Below, piece after piece: positions 7,920 to 17,296 of a DNA stretch of 64,000 bases (its first letter is position 1; every line of letters begins with the position of its first letter). The position numbers and the translations under genes were made by a program. The notes under the pieces were generated by a model. It worked only from the letters and a program-made list of their open reading frames with translations, made no database searches and was not told where the DNA came from. This DNA is from Jingyaoa shaoxingensis. Lineage in GTDB: Bacteria > Bacillota > Clostridia > Lachnospirales > Lachnospiraceae. The stretch spans positions 75,202-139,201 of the forward strand of contig NZ_JACRSZ010000010.1 in the NCBI RefSeq assembly GCF_014385005.1. The letters run 5' to 3'.

Positions 7920-9692
7920 CTATTTTAGTACTACTTCATTCAATTGATTCCAGAAACGGTAATAGCTGCCCTTTTTCTCCAGCAGCTCTTCGTGTGTTCC
8001 TTCTTCTTCTACTCCGTCCTCGGAAAGTACCAGAATCCGGTCGTAGTCTTTAATGGTTGTCAATCTATGGGCTATGGTAATCGTCGTTCTGCCTTTTGCC
8101 AGCTTATTCAGACTCTGCCCCACCAACAGCTCACTTTCATTATCCAGTGCACTGGTTGCTTCATCCAGAATCAGTATCCGCGGATTCTTTAAAAATACTC
8201 TTGCTATGGAGATCCGCTGTTTCTGCCCACCGGACAGCTTCACCCCCCGTTCTCCCACATAGGTATCATAGCCGTCTTTTAAGTCCATTATGAATTCATC
8301 TGCCCCTGCCAGTCTGGCCGCTTCTCTGATTTCTTCCATAGTGGCATCCGTTTTCCCATAAGCAATATTCTCTGCCACACTTCCGCTGAACAGATAGACA
8401 TCCTGCTGCACCACACCGATAGCCGCCCGAAGGCTCTTCAGTGTCACGGAGCTGATATTCTGTCCATCAATATCGATCTCACCACTGGTCACCTCATAGA
8501 ATCTTGGAATCAGATTGCACAAGGTTGTTTTTCCGCCACCGGATGATCCAACCAATGCCACGCGTTCTCCCGGTGCAATATAAAGAGACAGATTCTTTAA
8601 TACCTGATTATGGTCATCCGGATACTCAAAGGAAACATTTTTGAAATCAATGGCTCCTTCTTTCAACTGGAGCGGCACTGCATCCGGTGCATCCTGAATC
8701 TCAATCGGTGCATCCATAATCTCGAAAAAACGCTCAATACCTGTCATACCTCTCTGGAACTGCTCTGCGAATTCCACAATTCTTCGAATCGTTGCAATCA
8801 GAGTGGATACGTACATCACATACGCTACCAGATCTCCCGGTGAGATTGCACCACGGATTACGAACAGTCCTCCTCCCAGCACAACCAGCAAATACATCAG
8901 TCCATCAAAGAGTCTTGTGGACGCCTGAAATGCCGCCATTGCCTTATAGGTCAGCTTTTTGATATGTTGAAATTCCTGATTGCCCCGGGTAAATTTCGCT
9001 TTTTCCCGTTCTTCTACAGCAAAAGCCTTTACCACCCGTTCTCCCAGAAGAGAATCTTCGATCTGTGCATTTAACTCCCCAATCTGCACTCTCTGTCTTC
9101 GGAATGTCTCTCTCTGCCAATGATTCAGCTTGATGGAAACTACCGTCATAAGCGGAACGCATGCGAAAATAATCACCGTAAGCGCCACATTATACGTACA
9201 TAAAATAATAAAGCTTACCACAAATTTCAATCCGGCAATAAAAAACTCTTCCGGACAATGATGGGCAAATTCCGTTACATCAAACAAATCGTTGGTAATC
9301 CGCCCCATAATCTGTCCAATCTTCGTATTGGAATAATAGGTATAGCCCAGCTTCAGCAGATGGTCAAAGGCGTCTTCTCTCATATCTGTTTCAATATAGA
9401 CCCCCATCACATGTCCCATATCTGCCATGAAATACTGTGCTCCTGCATCAATCAGCCTGAGTACAAAATACAGAAATGTCAGTTTCAGTACCAACGATAC
9501 GGTAAGCGCTGCCAGATCCGTCATTGCCAGATTAGTGATGGTGCGCAAAATCAGCGGCAATACCAGATCGCAGAGACAGGTCAGTGCTGCACAGAAAAGA
9601 TCCAACAGGACTGTTTTTAAATACTTTCTTTCATAAGGCCAGAATCTCTTTATCAAATGCCAGGTGCTTCTTTTGTGTTCATTTGTGTTCAT
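7920..9692 (-). CDS. ABC exporter, fused membrane and ATPase domains
   Basis: A half-transporter of about 590 residues that should work as a homodimer or heterodimer. The N-terminal part (about 1-320) has six membrane segments. The C-terminal ATPase has Walker A GSSGGGKTT, signature LSGGQKQR, Walker B ILILDEATSALD and the H-loop in TIAHRLTTI. This is the MsbA/LmrA multidrug or lipid exporter class; the substrate is unknown. The ATG at 9692 is preferred because GAGGG lies 8-9 bases upstream; an ATG two codons earlier and a TTG at 9707 are too close to that site. The neighbouring MATE pump in the same direction may form a loose drug-export group. Confidence 0.92.
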   Translation of the reverse strand: MNTNEHKRSTWHLIKRFWPYERKYLKTVLLDLFCAALTCLCDLVLPLILRTITNLAMTDLAALTVSLVLKLTFLYFVLRLIDAGAQYFMADMGHVMGVYIETDMREDAFDHLLKLGYTYYSNTKIGQIMGRITNDLFDVTEFAHHCPEEFFIAGLKFVVSFIILCTYNVALTVIIFACVPLMTVVSIKLNHWQRETFRRQRVQIGELNAQIEDSLLGERVVKAFAVEEREKAKFTRGNQEFQHIKKLTYKAMAAFQASTRLFDGLMYLLVVLGGGLFVIRGAISPGDLVAYVMYVSTLIATIRRIVEFAEQFQRGMTGIERFFEIMDAPIEIQDAPDAVPLQLKEGAIDFKNVSFEYPDDHNQVLKNLSLYIAPGERVALVGSSGGGKTTLCNLIPRFYEVTSGEIDIDGQNISSVTLKSLRAAIGVVQQDVYLFSGSVAENIAYGKTDATMEEIREAARLAGADEFIMDLKDGYDTYVGERGVKLSGGQKQRISIARVFLKNPRILILDEATSALDNESELLVGQSLNKLAKGRTTITIAHRLTTIKDYDRILVLSEDGVEEEGTHEELLEKKGSYYRFWNQLNEVVLK

Positions 9693-9813
9693 ATACATAT
9701 CCCTCAATTACTTTTTTCTTCTGGAATTCTTATTTCTGAACGCCAGACTGTATTTCATTCTATCACAAAATCCAAATTTTTCCACTTTCATAAAAGAAAA
9801 ATGCCTCTTTCTG

Positions 9814-11187
9814 CTATGCTTCATCAAATACCTCGTCTCGCGTAATATTCTGTGCCCACTTGCCCTGCCTGTAATGGTGAAATACCCATGGCCATTTTAC
9901 AAATTCATCGGTACACAGCAGAAAATATACCCAAAGCACCGGGAGCTTCCATACAAATGCTACAAGAAATCCCAGGGGCACTGCATAGCACCACATATCG
10001 ATGGTATCACAGATCAGCCCGAATCTGGTATCTCCTCCTGCACGGAATACTCCGGCAATCAGTGCCGTATTCACCGCAGATCCCATAATATAATAGGTAT
10101 TGATCAGCAGCATAATTTTAAGATATTGCATTGCTGTTTCATTTAGTGACGCAAAATGTAAAACAAACGGTGTCACTGTCAGTACTATCAGTCCTCCGAC
10201 CGCTCCGGCGATGACTGTCATCTTCAGCATCCTGGATGCATACTCTTTTGACTTTTCCAGATCTCCTTTGCCCATGATATTGCCAAGCAGAATCGTTCCC
10301 GAGCTGGCAATGGCAAAGCAGAATACCGAACCGATATTTCTCACTACGGTAACCAGAGAATTGGCAGCTACCACATCGGTGGAAAGATGGCCCAGTATCA
10401 CAGAATACATGGCAAATCCCACACTCCAAGATACATCACTTCCCAGCGCCGGCAGAGACAGACGGATAAAGTCTTTCAGCAATACCTTGCTGTGGATAAA
10501 CATATAGGACAGCTTTAACTTCACATCTTTGCTGAAAAGGGAAACGATAAAACATCCAGTGAGCTCCACTGCTCTGGATGATGCCGTTGCAATAGCCACT
10601 CCCACAACTCCCAGCTTTGGTGCACCAAACAATCCAAAAATAAATACCGCATTCAGGATAATGTTCATCCCAAAAGCCAGAACATTCAGTACCATACTGA
10701 CGGTTACTCTTCCCACACTGCGCAAAATCGACAGATACACCTCTGTCACGCCCCAGCACAGATAAGTAATTCCCATGATTCTGAGATAAGAGGAACCTAT
10801 GCTAATCAGCTCTGGATCTGATGTAAAAAGCTGCATCATATATTGCGGCATCAGAAAGGCAAATAACGCAACGATTCCCGAAATAGCCAATGAAAACCGC
10901 AAAGTAATTCCTTCTATGGCATGAATCGCATCTATGTTATTCCTTCCAAAATACTGGGCACATAAAAGAGATGCCCCTGTTCCCAGACCATAATATACCA
11001 TAAATAAAACATTGGAATAATTGGCTGCCAGAGACACCGCCGATATAGATGACTGTCCTACATAATTCAACATAATGACATCTGCTGAATTCACTGCTGC
11101 ACTTAAAAGATTCTGAATAATAATCGGAATCGTCAGTCGGATCATCTGCTGGTAAAATTCATCTTTATTTCTATCTGTTTTTCTCAT
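9814..11187 (-). CDS. MATE family efflux transporter
   Basis: A 457-residue membrane protein with about 12 hydrophobic segments and MATE features: IIIQNLLSAAVNSADVIMLN at the N-terminus, GLGTGASLLCAQYFGR in the first half and LPALGSDVSWSVGFAMYSVI opening the second half. It differs clearly from the MATE pump at 3400. Its ATG lies inside the last codons of an upstream 37-codon open frame derived from a flavodoxin, and it has no strong ribosome-binding site of its own, so translation is probably coupled to that frame. Substrate unknown. Confidence 0.92.
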   Translation of the reverse strand: MRKTDRNKDEFYQQMIRLTIPIIIQNLLSAAVNSADVIMLNYVGQSSISAVSLAANYSNVLFMVYYGLGTGASLLCAQYFGRNNIDAIHAIEGITLRFSLAISGIVALFAFLMPQYMMQLFTSDPELISIGSSYLRIMGITYLCWGVTEVYLSILRSVGRVTVSMVLNVLAFGMNIILNAVFIFGLFGAPKLGVVGVAIATASSRAVELTGCFIVSLFSKDVKLKLSYMFIHSKVLLKDFIRLSLPALGSDVSWSVGFAMYSVILGHLSTDVVAANSLVTVVRNIGSVFCFAIASSGTILLGNIMGKGDLEKSKEYASRMLKMTVIAGAVGGLIVLTVTPFVLHFASLNETAMQYLKIMLLINTYYIMGSAVNTALIAGVFRAGGDTRFGLICDTIDMWCYAVPLGFLVAFVWKLPVLWVYFLLCTDEFVKWPWVFHHYRQGKWAQNITRDEVFDEA

Positions 11188-11284
11188 AGCTCACACTCTC
11201 TGTATTTTTTGTCTCTGCAACCAGTTTCGCTGTCTTCTTTTTTGTTCCGCTTGCACTGAAATATGCTACCAGTCTTTTACTCAT
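11171..11284 (-). pseudogene. 37-codon flavodoxin N-terminal relic, leader of the MATE gene
   Basis: Behind a strong AAAGGAGGA site, an ATG at 11284 opens the peptide MSKRLVAYFSASGTKKKTAK, which is the first beta strand and FMN-phosphate loop (SASGT) of a flavodoxin; after about 27 residues the similarity ends and the frame stops at 11171. The stop overlaps the MATE start, so ribosomes finishing this peptide would be placed to begin the pump. A full flavodoxin has at least 140 residues, so the peptide cannot fold as one. Reading it as a deletion relic reused as a translational leader is inference. Confidence 0.7.
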
Positions 11285-11322
11285 CGCTATATCCTCCTTT
11301 GAACATTTTATTTGCATCATTA

Positions 11323-11880
11323 TTATAAATCTTTTTTCATCAACATGCTCAAATAAGAAATCCTTGTCGTATCTTCCATAGAATAGCCTAATCTTTGCAA
11401 TACTTCCTCCAGTTCCTTCAATGCTTCTGTTTTTTCTTCTTCCGCATCCACAATCTTTTCCAATTCCAGGTACTCCCCCAGATTCTTTACCCTGTCCACA
11501 CAGGCCGTGATCTTTTGTTTATAAAAATTCTGACGTTCTTTCTCCACTGCCGGAACCGGAGTGAATCCGATACTTTCCAAAATCTCTCTGGCAATCTCCG
11601 AATCTCCCACTTCTGTCTCCAGTTCTTTTCTGGTCATGGAGCAGTTGTCTGTCTTAGCACCCTTAAACGTAATCACAGAAGATGTTTCTCCTGTGGATAA
11701 ATTGCGAATGCTGCGAATCCGAAGTGCTTCATCCATCTTTTCAAAATCATGATGCTTGGATGTGTAATAAATATCTGATTCTGATACCAGATCTCCCTGT
11801 TTAAAATCAATAGCACGCAAGTCTTCCATCAGCTTATCTCTGTCACGGATCTTTAATTTAATCTCTACTTCAATACTCAT
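11323..11880 (-). CDS. CYTH-domain protein (class IV adenylate cyclase / triphosphatase-like)
   Basis: A 185-residue soluble protein opening with MSIEVEIKLKI, the ExExK signature of the CYTH tunnel fold. Further charged strands (LRIRSI, ITFKGAK, RKELETEV, KERQNFY, GEYLELEKI) supply the Arg/Lys/Glu residues that hold triphosphate and metal inside the tunnel. The family includes CyaB-type adenylate cyclases, thiamine triphosphatases and inorganic triphosphatases, and the sequence alone does not decide between them. It appears to be a single gene between the MATE pump and the rseP end of the pyrH operon. Confidence 0.85.
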   Translation of the reverse strand: MSIEVEIKLKIRDRDKLMEDLRAIDFKQGDLVSESDIYYTSKHHDFEKMDEALRIRSIRNLSTGETSSVITFKGAKTDNCSMTRKELETEVGDSEIAREILESIGFTPVPAVEKERQNFYKQKITACVDRVKNLGEYLELEKIVDAEEEKTEALKELEEVLQRLGYSMEDTTRISYLSMLMKKDL

Positions 11881-11905
11881 ATCTGCTCGCTTTCATCTCA
11901 ATGTT

Positions 11906-11938
11906 CAAAAACGCCTGTGTATTTTCACACAGACGCTT
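11906..11938 (-). terminator. Terminator of the pyrH-rseP operon
   Basis: On the minus strand CGTCTGTGT (rc of 11927-11935) pairs with ACACAGGCG (rc of 11912-11920) with one G-T pair, followed by TTTTTG. It lies about 50 bases past the rseP stop, so ispG and polC, which often follow rseP, are not part of this operon. Confidence 0.8.
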
Positions 11939-11985
11939 TGTTTTAGACACCATGCGGATTAATTCATGCTTATGCGCTTAGTATC

Positions 11986-13014
11986 TTATATTAACTTCAT
12001 CACATCGCTGAATAGTACCACCACCATAAGCACCATCAACGCCATCAGTCCGATAAAATGTACCATACCTTCTTTTTCCGGATTGATACGTTTTCCACGA
12101 ATCAGTTCCAGAATCAGGAATACAAGACGTCCACCATCCAGTGCCGGCAGTGGAAGAAGGTTCATAACTCCCAGGTTGGCCGACAGAAGAATGGCAATAT
12201 TCAGCATATTGATAAAGACTGCATACCAGCTGATCTGGACACTCTCTGTGTAAGTCTCACCGATCATATCCACCACGCCAACAGGACCGGACATGTCTTT
12301 CACACCCACCTGTCCTTTTACCAACATCTTCAAACTCTGCAGGGTAATGTCGATCCAGTATTTTACTTCATAGACACCGTAAAACAGCGTCTTACCTATA
12401 CCGCCTTTGATATATCCACTGTTCATGGACAGTCCCAGAAGCTGTCTGCCATCCTCTGTCGCCTTCGGCTCCAATGTGGTGACATAGGTCTCTCCATCCC
12501 GTTCATAAGTAACAGTAACTGTCTCTCCCTGATGGAAAGACACATAATTGCTTACCTCTCTTGCCAGCTGAATGTGCTTTCCATTCATCTGAGTAATCAC
12601 ATCTCCGGTCTGAATACCGGCTTCCTGTGCTGGGAAACCATCTGTAGCATCCCTTACGACTGCCGGATCATAACCAACACATGCCGTAATAATTACGGCT
12701 GCCACAAATGCCATAATGAAGTTAAAAATCGGTCCTGCTGCAATCACAGAAATCCTTGCCAGCGCAGACTTGCTTCCAAAGGATCCTTCTTCTCCTGCTG
12801 CCTCATCTTCTCCCAGCATCATGCAGGAACCGCCAAACGGCAATAGCTTCCAGGAATATCTGGTTCCGTGCCACACCTTGCTTAAAAGTCTTGGTCCCAT
12901 ACCGAGAGAAAATTCCACAACAGTGACTCCATTCGCTTTTGCCAGTAAAAAATGTCCAAGTTCATGGAAAATAATGATCAGACTGAAGATAATCAGTGCT
13001 ATCAGAATGCTCAA
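11986..13014 (-). CDS. rseP: RIP zinc metalloprotease (site-2 protease)
   Basis: A membrane-embedded protease of about 342 residues that cuts anti-sigma factors or signal-peptide remnants within the membrane. The active site HELGH lies in the first membrane segment (IIFHELGHFLLAKANGV), a PDZ domain covers roughly 115-200 (AGIQTGDVITQMNGK), and the second catalytic Asp lies in NLLPLPALDGGRL of a C-terminal membrane segment. The TTG at 13014, one base after the dxr stop and with AGGTGG upstream, is preferred; an ATG at 13041 would overlap dxr and adds nine residues not usual for the family. Last gene of the pyrH-frr-uppS-cdsA-dxr-rseP series. Confidence 0.92.
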   Translation of the reverse strand: MSILIALIIFSLIIIFHELGHFLLAKANGVTVVEFSLGMGPRLLSKVWHGTRYSWKLLPFGGSCMMLGEDEAAGEEGSFGSKSALARISVIAAGPIFNFIMAFVAAVIITACVGYDPAVVRDATDGFPAQEAGIQTGDVITQMNGKHIQLAREVSNYVSFHQGETVTVTYERDGETYVTTLEPKATEDGRQLLGLSMNSGYIKGGIGKTLFYGVYEVKYWIDITLQSLKMLVKGQVGVKDMSGPVGVVDMIGETYTESVQISWYAVFINMLNIAILLSANLGVMNLLPLPALDGGRLVFLILELIRGKRINPEKEGMVHFIGLMALMVLMVVVLFSDVMKLI

Positions 13015-13015
13015 T

Positions 13016-14158
13016 CTACCACCTGCTTTCAATAAATTCATAAGTTGCTTTCTCTGTATCGAGAATGTCCTCTATTGTAGGCTGCTGCTGTACCTTATGA
13101 TGCTCCATACTTTCGATAATAATCTGATAAATATCTGTGAATCCAATCTCTCTGTGCAGGAACTTGCTGACTGCCCGCTCATTTGCCGCATTGAAAACCG
13201 TCGGCATAGATCCACCTATTCTGGACGCCTGTAATGCCAGCGGTAATCCAAGAAAAGTCTCCATGTCCGGCTTTTCAAACGTAATCTGTCCCAGCTTCGC
13301 GAAATCCAGACGTTCTCCAGTCAGATAACGACGGTCTGGATAGTACAGTGCATACTGAATTGGCAGCTTCATATCCGGCGTACCCAGCTGTGCGATCACT
13401 GCCCCATCCACAAACTGTACCATGGAATGGATCACACTCTGCGGCTGTACCACTACCTCGATCTGATCCAGATCTACATGAAACAGCCATTTTGCCTCCA
13501 TAACCTCAAGGCCCTTATTTACCAGTGTAGCAGAATCAATGGTAATCTTCTGTCCCATTGCCCAGTTGGGATGCTTCAGGGCATCTTCCACTTTTACCTT
13601 TTCCAGATCTGCTCTCTTCTTTCCACGGAACGGACCACCGGACGCAGTAATCAACAGTTTATCAATCTGCTCATGATGTTCTCCGTTCAGCGACTGGAAG
13701 ATGGCGCTGTGTTCACTGTCCACCGGCAGGATCCTGACATTATGTTCTTTCGCCAGCGGCATAATAATATGTCCGGCAGTCACCAGTGTCTCTTTATTTG
13801 CCAGAGCAATATCCTTGCCTGCCTTGATTGCTTCTACAGTAGGACGGATACCGATCATTCCCACAATAGCCGTTACCAGAACTTCCACTTCCGGCAGTGT
13901 GGAGATCTCAATCAAACCATCCATGCCTGTCACGATCTTCACATCCATATCACTGACTGCCGTCTTTAATTTCCTTGCTGCTTCTTCTTCCCATACTGCC
14001 ACTACACGCGGAGAGAACTCCCGAATCTGCTTTTCCAGAAGCTCTACATTGCGTCCTGCTGCCAGTGCAGCAATCTTCAGATCTCCATTGGCTCTGACTA
14101 CTTCCAGAGTCTGTGTTCCTATGGACCCGGTCGAACCGAGCACTGCGATTGTCTTCAT
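13016..14158 (-). CDS. dxr: 1-deoxy-D-xylulose 5-phosphate reductoisomerase
   Basis: A 380-residue enzyme of the MEP isoprenoid pathway that converts DXP to 2-C-methyl-D-erythritol 4-phosphate with NADPH and a divalent metal. Visible are the NADPH loop GSTGSIGTQTLEV at 8-20, the metal and substrate segment PVDSEHSAIFQ, the Ser/Gly loop TASGGPFRG and NWAMGQKITIDSATLVNKGL. Length is normal. It sits between cdsA and rseP, tying isoprenoid supply to undecaprenyl phosphate synthesis by uppS in the same operon. Confidence 0.96.
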   Translation of the reverse strand: MKTIAVLGSTGSIGTQTLEVVRANGDLKIAALAAGRNVELLEKQIREFSPRVVAVWEEEAARKLKTAVSDMDVKIVTGMDGLIEISTLPEVEVLVTAIVGMIGIRPTVEAIKAGKDIALANKETLVTAGHIIMPLAKEHNVRILPVDSEHSAIFQSLNGEHHEQIDKLLITASGGPFRGKKRADLEKVKVEDALKHPNWAMGQKITIDSATLVNKGLEVMEAKWLFHVDLDQIEVVVQPQSVIHSMVQFVDGAVIAQLGTPDMKLPIQYALYYPDRRYLTGERLDFAKLGQITFEKPDMETFLGLPLALQASRIGGSMPTVFNAANERAVSKFLHREIGFTDIYQIIIESMEHHKVQQQPTIEDILDTEKATYEFIESRW

Positions 14159-14198
14159 AATTCTTACCTCTATATCATCTCATAAACTTGTGTTTTTT

Positions 14199-15008
14199 TT
14201 AATGAATGAATGTACTTGCCAGAAAATAAATAATCGGTGCGGTAAAAATCACACTGTCAAAACGGTCCAGAATTCCGCCATGTCCAGGGATCAATGTACC
14301 ATAATCCTTGATCTCATGATTTCTCTTAATTGCAGATGCCGCCAGGTCTCCTACCATGGAAATCAAAGCTCCCACGGCACAGATCACTGCATACATCACT
14401 ACCTGATTCTCTGCCTGAAGATATTTCCCGACCACCGCTGCATAGATTGCTCCCAGAATGGCAGCACCCACTACGCCACCTACAGCTCCTTCTACAGACT
14501 TTTTCGGGCTGAGGATCGGAGACATCTTATGCTTTCCGATCAGCATACCAACACAGTAGGCACAGGTGTCACAGCCCCAGGAGCACAGGAAAATCAGCCA
14601 TACCAGATAAGCACCGTCTGTAAGATTTCTTGTCTGGTAAATATAAGACAGCATCACACTGACATATACTACCCCAAAAAAAGCTCCCATCACCTGCTCA
14701 CTTTGATACTTCGGAAAGGTAAATACATATACGAATAGAAATGCCACCAAAATAAAGATCAGCAGAATCGTACTGTAATTCTCCAACTTCAAAAGAAGCA
14801 TTCCATAGTAAACAACCGTCGCCAGATAGCCGGTCACCGCCAGTCCCATTGCGTCTTTCTTCTGGATCCTGGCTGCACGATACAGTTCTCCCAGTCCGAT
14901 CAGTGAAATGGCAAGCAGTGTGCCAAACAATACATATCCACCGGATATGATCGTCAGGAGCGCCAGTGCCACCAGAATAATTCCACTTCGAAGTCTTACA
15001 CCAAACAT
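14199..15008 (-). CDS. cdsA: Phosphatidate cytidylyltransferase (CDP-diglyceride synthase)
   Basis: A 269-residue membrane enzyme that makes CDP-diacylglycerol from CTP and phosphatidic acid, the branch point of phospholipid synthesis. Seven or eight hydrophobic segments are followed by the family signature SAIKRNHEIKDYGTLIPGHG, which continues GILDRFDS, near the C-terminus. Its start is one base from the uppS stop, showing tight coupling. Position between uppS and dxr is the common order in Firmicutes. Confidence 0.95.
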   Translation of the reverse strand: MFGVRLRSGIILVALALLTIISGGYVLFGTLLAISLIGLGELYRAARIQKKDAMGLAVTGYLATVVYYGMLLLKLENYSTILLIFILVAFLFVYVFTFPKYQSEQVMGAFFGVVYVSVMLSYIYQTRNLTDGAYLVWLIFLCSWGCDTCAYCVGMLIGKHKMSPILSPKKSVEGAVGGVVGAAILGAIYAAVVGKYLQAENQVVMYAVICAVGALISMVGDLAASAIKRNHEIKDYGTLIPGHGGILDRFDSVIFTAPIIYFLASTFIH

Positions 15009-15009
15009 A

Positions 15010-15741
15010 TTATTTTTCCTCTATGACGCCGCCATACCGGCGCTCTCTCTTATTGTATTTTTCAATTGCCTGCCATAAATTCTCTTTGGTAAAAGCCGGC
15101 CATGGAATGTCTGTAAAATAGAATTCTGTATAAGCCAGCTGCCACATCAGATAATTGGATAGACGCAGTTCTCCACTTGTACGGATCAGCAGATCCGGAT
15201 CCGGCACTTCTCTGGTATCCAGATAGCCGGAAAACATCTCTTCTGTAATCTCTTCCGGTTTTACCCTGCCATCCAGACAGTCTGTAGCCAGATGACGGAT
15301 AGCACGGACAATCTCATCTCTGCTTCCGTAATTAATAGCAATCTGAAAATTCAGTCCGGTATTATCCTTAGAACTATCCACCAGCTTCTTCAGGCTCTCC
15401 TGCAGGTCCGGATCCAGTGCTGTCGGATCGCCAAGTACACGCACCTTCATGTTATTCTTCTGTGCAGTCTTGATGCAAGTCTTCGTATAACTGCGGAACA
15501 GGCGCATCAGTCCATCCACTTCTTCCTTTGACCTCTTCCAGTTCTCTGTGGAAAACAGATAAACGGTCAGATATTTAATCCCTATATTATACGCATCTTC
15601 ACAGATGACTTCCAGATTCTTGGCTCCTCTGGAATGTCCGTAGTTTCTCGGCATTCCCTTACTCTTCGCCCATCTTCCGTTGCCATCCAATATGATAGCC
15701 ACATGCTGTGGAATCCGCAAAGCTTCTCTTCCTTCTTCCAT
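15010..15741 (-). CDS. uppS: Undecaprenyl diphosphate synthase (cis-prenyltransferase)
   Basis: A soluble enzyme of about 243 residues that condenses isopentenyl units to the C55 carrier lipid for cell wall synthesis. Motifs are HVAIILDGNGRWAKSKG with the catalytic Asp, YLTVYLFSTENWKRS, and the C-terminal DLLIRTSGELRLSNYLMWQ. The ATG at 15741 has a perfect AGGAGG four bases upstream; the open frame extends further to 15864, but that stretch covers an intergenic hairpin and is not family-like. Confidence 0.95.
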   Translation of the reverse strand: MEEGREALRIPQHVAIILDGNGRWAKSKGMPRNYGHSRGAKNLEVICEDAYNIGIKYLTVYLFSTENWKRSKEEVDGLMRLFRSYTKTCIKTAQKNNMKVRVLGDPTALDPDLQESLKKLVDSSKDNTGLNFQIAINYGSRDEIVRAIRHLATDCLDGRVKPEEITEEMFSGYLDTREVPDPDLLIRTSGELRLSNYLMWQLAYTEFYFTDIPWPAFTKENLWQAIEKYNKRERRYGGVIEEK

Positions 15742-15768
15742 ATAACCTCCTGTAACAACAAAGAACAA

Positions 15769-15800
15769 AGGCTGCCGCAGACATCCATCTGCCGCAGCCG
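15769..15800 (-). repeat. Strong intergenic hairpin between frr and uppS
   Basis: GGCTGCCGCAGA (15770-15781) and TCTGCCGCAGCC (15788-15799) are complementary apart from one position. On the minus strand only a weak T-rich stretch (TTTGTTCTTTG) follows. It may be a partial terminator or an RNA processing or stability element inside the operon. Confidence 0.6.
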
Positions 15801-15877
15801 TGTATCTTTTGTGCTCTGTTTCAAGACTCTTTCTCTCTTGTATCTGTACTCTGCTCTCAGACATGAGCCAGTTTTTC

Positions 15878-16429
15878 TTATACAGTCATGATTTCCTTGG
15901 ACTTTTCATCAATTGCTTTATCTACTTCCTTGATGTACTTGTCAGTCAGCTTCTGAACCTGCTCTTCCAGTTCCTTAATGGTATCTTCTGATACATCTGA
16001 ACCTTTCAGTTTCTTAAATGCATCATTGGCATCACGACGGATATTTCTCACTGCTACTTTGGCAGCTTCCCCTTTTTTCTTAACTTCTTTTGCCAGATCC
16101 TTTCTGCGCTCCTCTGTCAGTTCCGGGAATACCAGGCGTATTACCTTACCGTCGTTGGTAGGATTGATTCCAAGATCGGAAGACATGATTGCTTTCTCGA
16201 TTGCCTTAAGCATGCTGCTCTCCCATGGCTGAATCTGAATCATGCGTGGTTCCGGTACGTTCACATTACCCACCTGCTGAATCGGTGTCGGGGATCCGTA
16301 ATAATCTACCATAATACGGTCCAGTACATGTGGATTCGCACGGCCTGCTCTGATAGAACCAAACTCGGAAAGCAGGTTGTTGTAAGTCTTTGTCATCTTC
16401 TCATCATATATTTTAATTCTCTCGTCCAT
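15878..16429 (-). CDS. frr: Ribosome recycling factor
   Basis: A 183-residue protein that with EF-G splits ribosomes after termination. Typical segments: SIRAGRANPHVLDRIMVDYYG, the central PWESSMLKAIEKAI and the C-terminal helix RRKDLAKEVKKKGEAAKVAV. Length matches the family. It lies 26 bases downstream of pyrH, the standard neighbour. Confidence 0.97.
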   Translation of the reverse strand: MDERIKIYDEKMTKTYNNLLSEFGSIRAGRANPHVLDRIMVDYYGSPTPIQQVGNVNVPEPRMIQIQPWESSMLKAIEKAIMSSDLGINPTNDGKVIRLVFPELTEERRKDLAKEVKKKGEAAKVAVRNIRRDANDAFKKLKGSDVSEDTIKELEEQVQKLTDKYIKEVDKAIDEKSKEIMTV

Positions 16430-16455
16430 CTCTGTCCTCCTGATTACTCTGTCTT

Positions 16456-17151
16456 CTAAACAGTTACTTTTGTTCCGTTAAATACTCCGTTCACGGTATT
16501 CACAATGCTGTTTTCTTCATTCAGCCCGAACACCAGCAATGGCATCTTATTTTCCATACATAAAATAGAAGCTGCCAGATCTACTACACCCAGTCTCTTG
16601 TCGATCACTTCCTGAATGCTGATTTCTTCATACTTCTTAGCATTCGGATTCGACTTCGGATCACTGTCGTAAACACCGTCAATGGATTTTGCCAGAAGGA
16701 TCACATCTGCCTCGATCTCAATGGCACGAAGTACCGTAGCAGTATCTGTTGAAAAATATGGATGTCCGGTTCCGCCTGCAAAGAATGTCACGATTCCTCT
16801 GGAAAAATACTTGTTCGCTCTGTCCTTGGAAAACAGCTTGGTAAAGGATCCACACTCAAATGGCGTGAGAACCTGTGTCATCATACCGACCGATCTGAAA
16901 ATCTCTGATACATAAATACAGTTCATAACAGTAGCCAGCATTCCGATCTGGTCTGCCTTGGTACGGTCAATATTCTCACTGGAACGTCCTCGCCAGAAGT
17001 TACCGCCTCCGATTACAATACCGATCTCAATACCCGCATCAGACAGCTGCTTTACCTGCTGAGCCACCTTAATTACGGTCGGTTCATCAAAGCCCATCTT
17101 CTTATCGCCTGCCAGAGCTTCTCCGCTTAATTTCAGTAATACTCGTTTCAT
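16456..17151 (-). CDS. pyrH: UMP kinase
   Basis: A 231-residue bacterial-type UMP kinase of the amino acid kinase fold, making UDP for RNA, DNA and wall precursors. Shown by LKLSGEALAGDKKMGFD at the N-terminus, the nucleotide loop IGGGNFWRGR, and GTGHPYFSTDTATVLRA. First gene of the frr-uppS-cdsA-dxr-rseP series. In many Firmicutes rpsB-tsf stands directly upstream; here those two genes lie at 41563-43261 instead. Confidence 0.97.
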   Translation of the reverse strand: MKRVLLKLSGEALAGDKKMGFDEPTVIKVAQQVKQLSDAGIEIGIVIGGGNFWRGRSSENIDRTKADQIGMLATVMNCIYVSEIFRSVGMMTQVLTPFECGSFTKLFSKDRANKYFSRGIVTFFAGGTGHPYFSTDTATVLRAIEIEADVILLAKSIDGVYDSDPKSNPNAKKYEEISIQEVIDKRLGVVDLAASILCMENKMPLLVFGLNEENSIVNTVNGVFNGTKVTV

Positions 17152-17296
17152 TTCTTACCCCTTTATCACTATCTTTTGAGACACTGCATATACAGTTCCC
17201 ACTTTCTCACAGTATAACATACTTCACAAAGATTTTATACACTTTTTTTTCATTCCATGTTAGACTTTATAGAAAGAAAGAAAAGGGGATTTTATC

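Noticed and set aside
12058..12846. 262-codon open frame on the plus strand opposite rseP
   Set aside because: It lies wholly opposite rseP, has no family-like sequence and no ribosome-binding site; long antisense frames arise here from codon bias.
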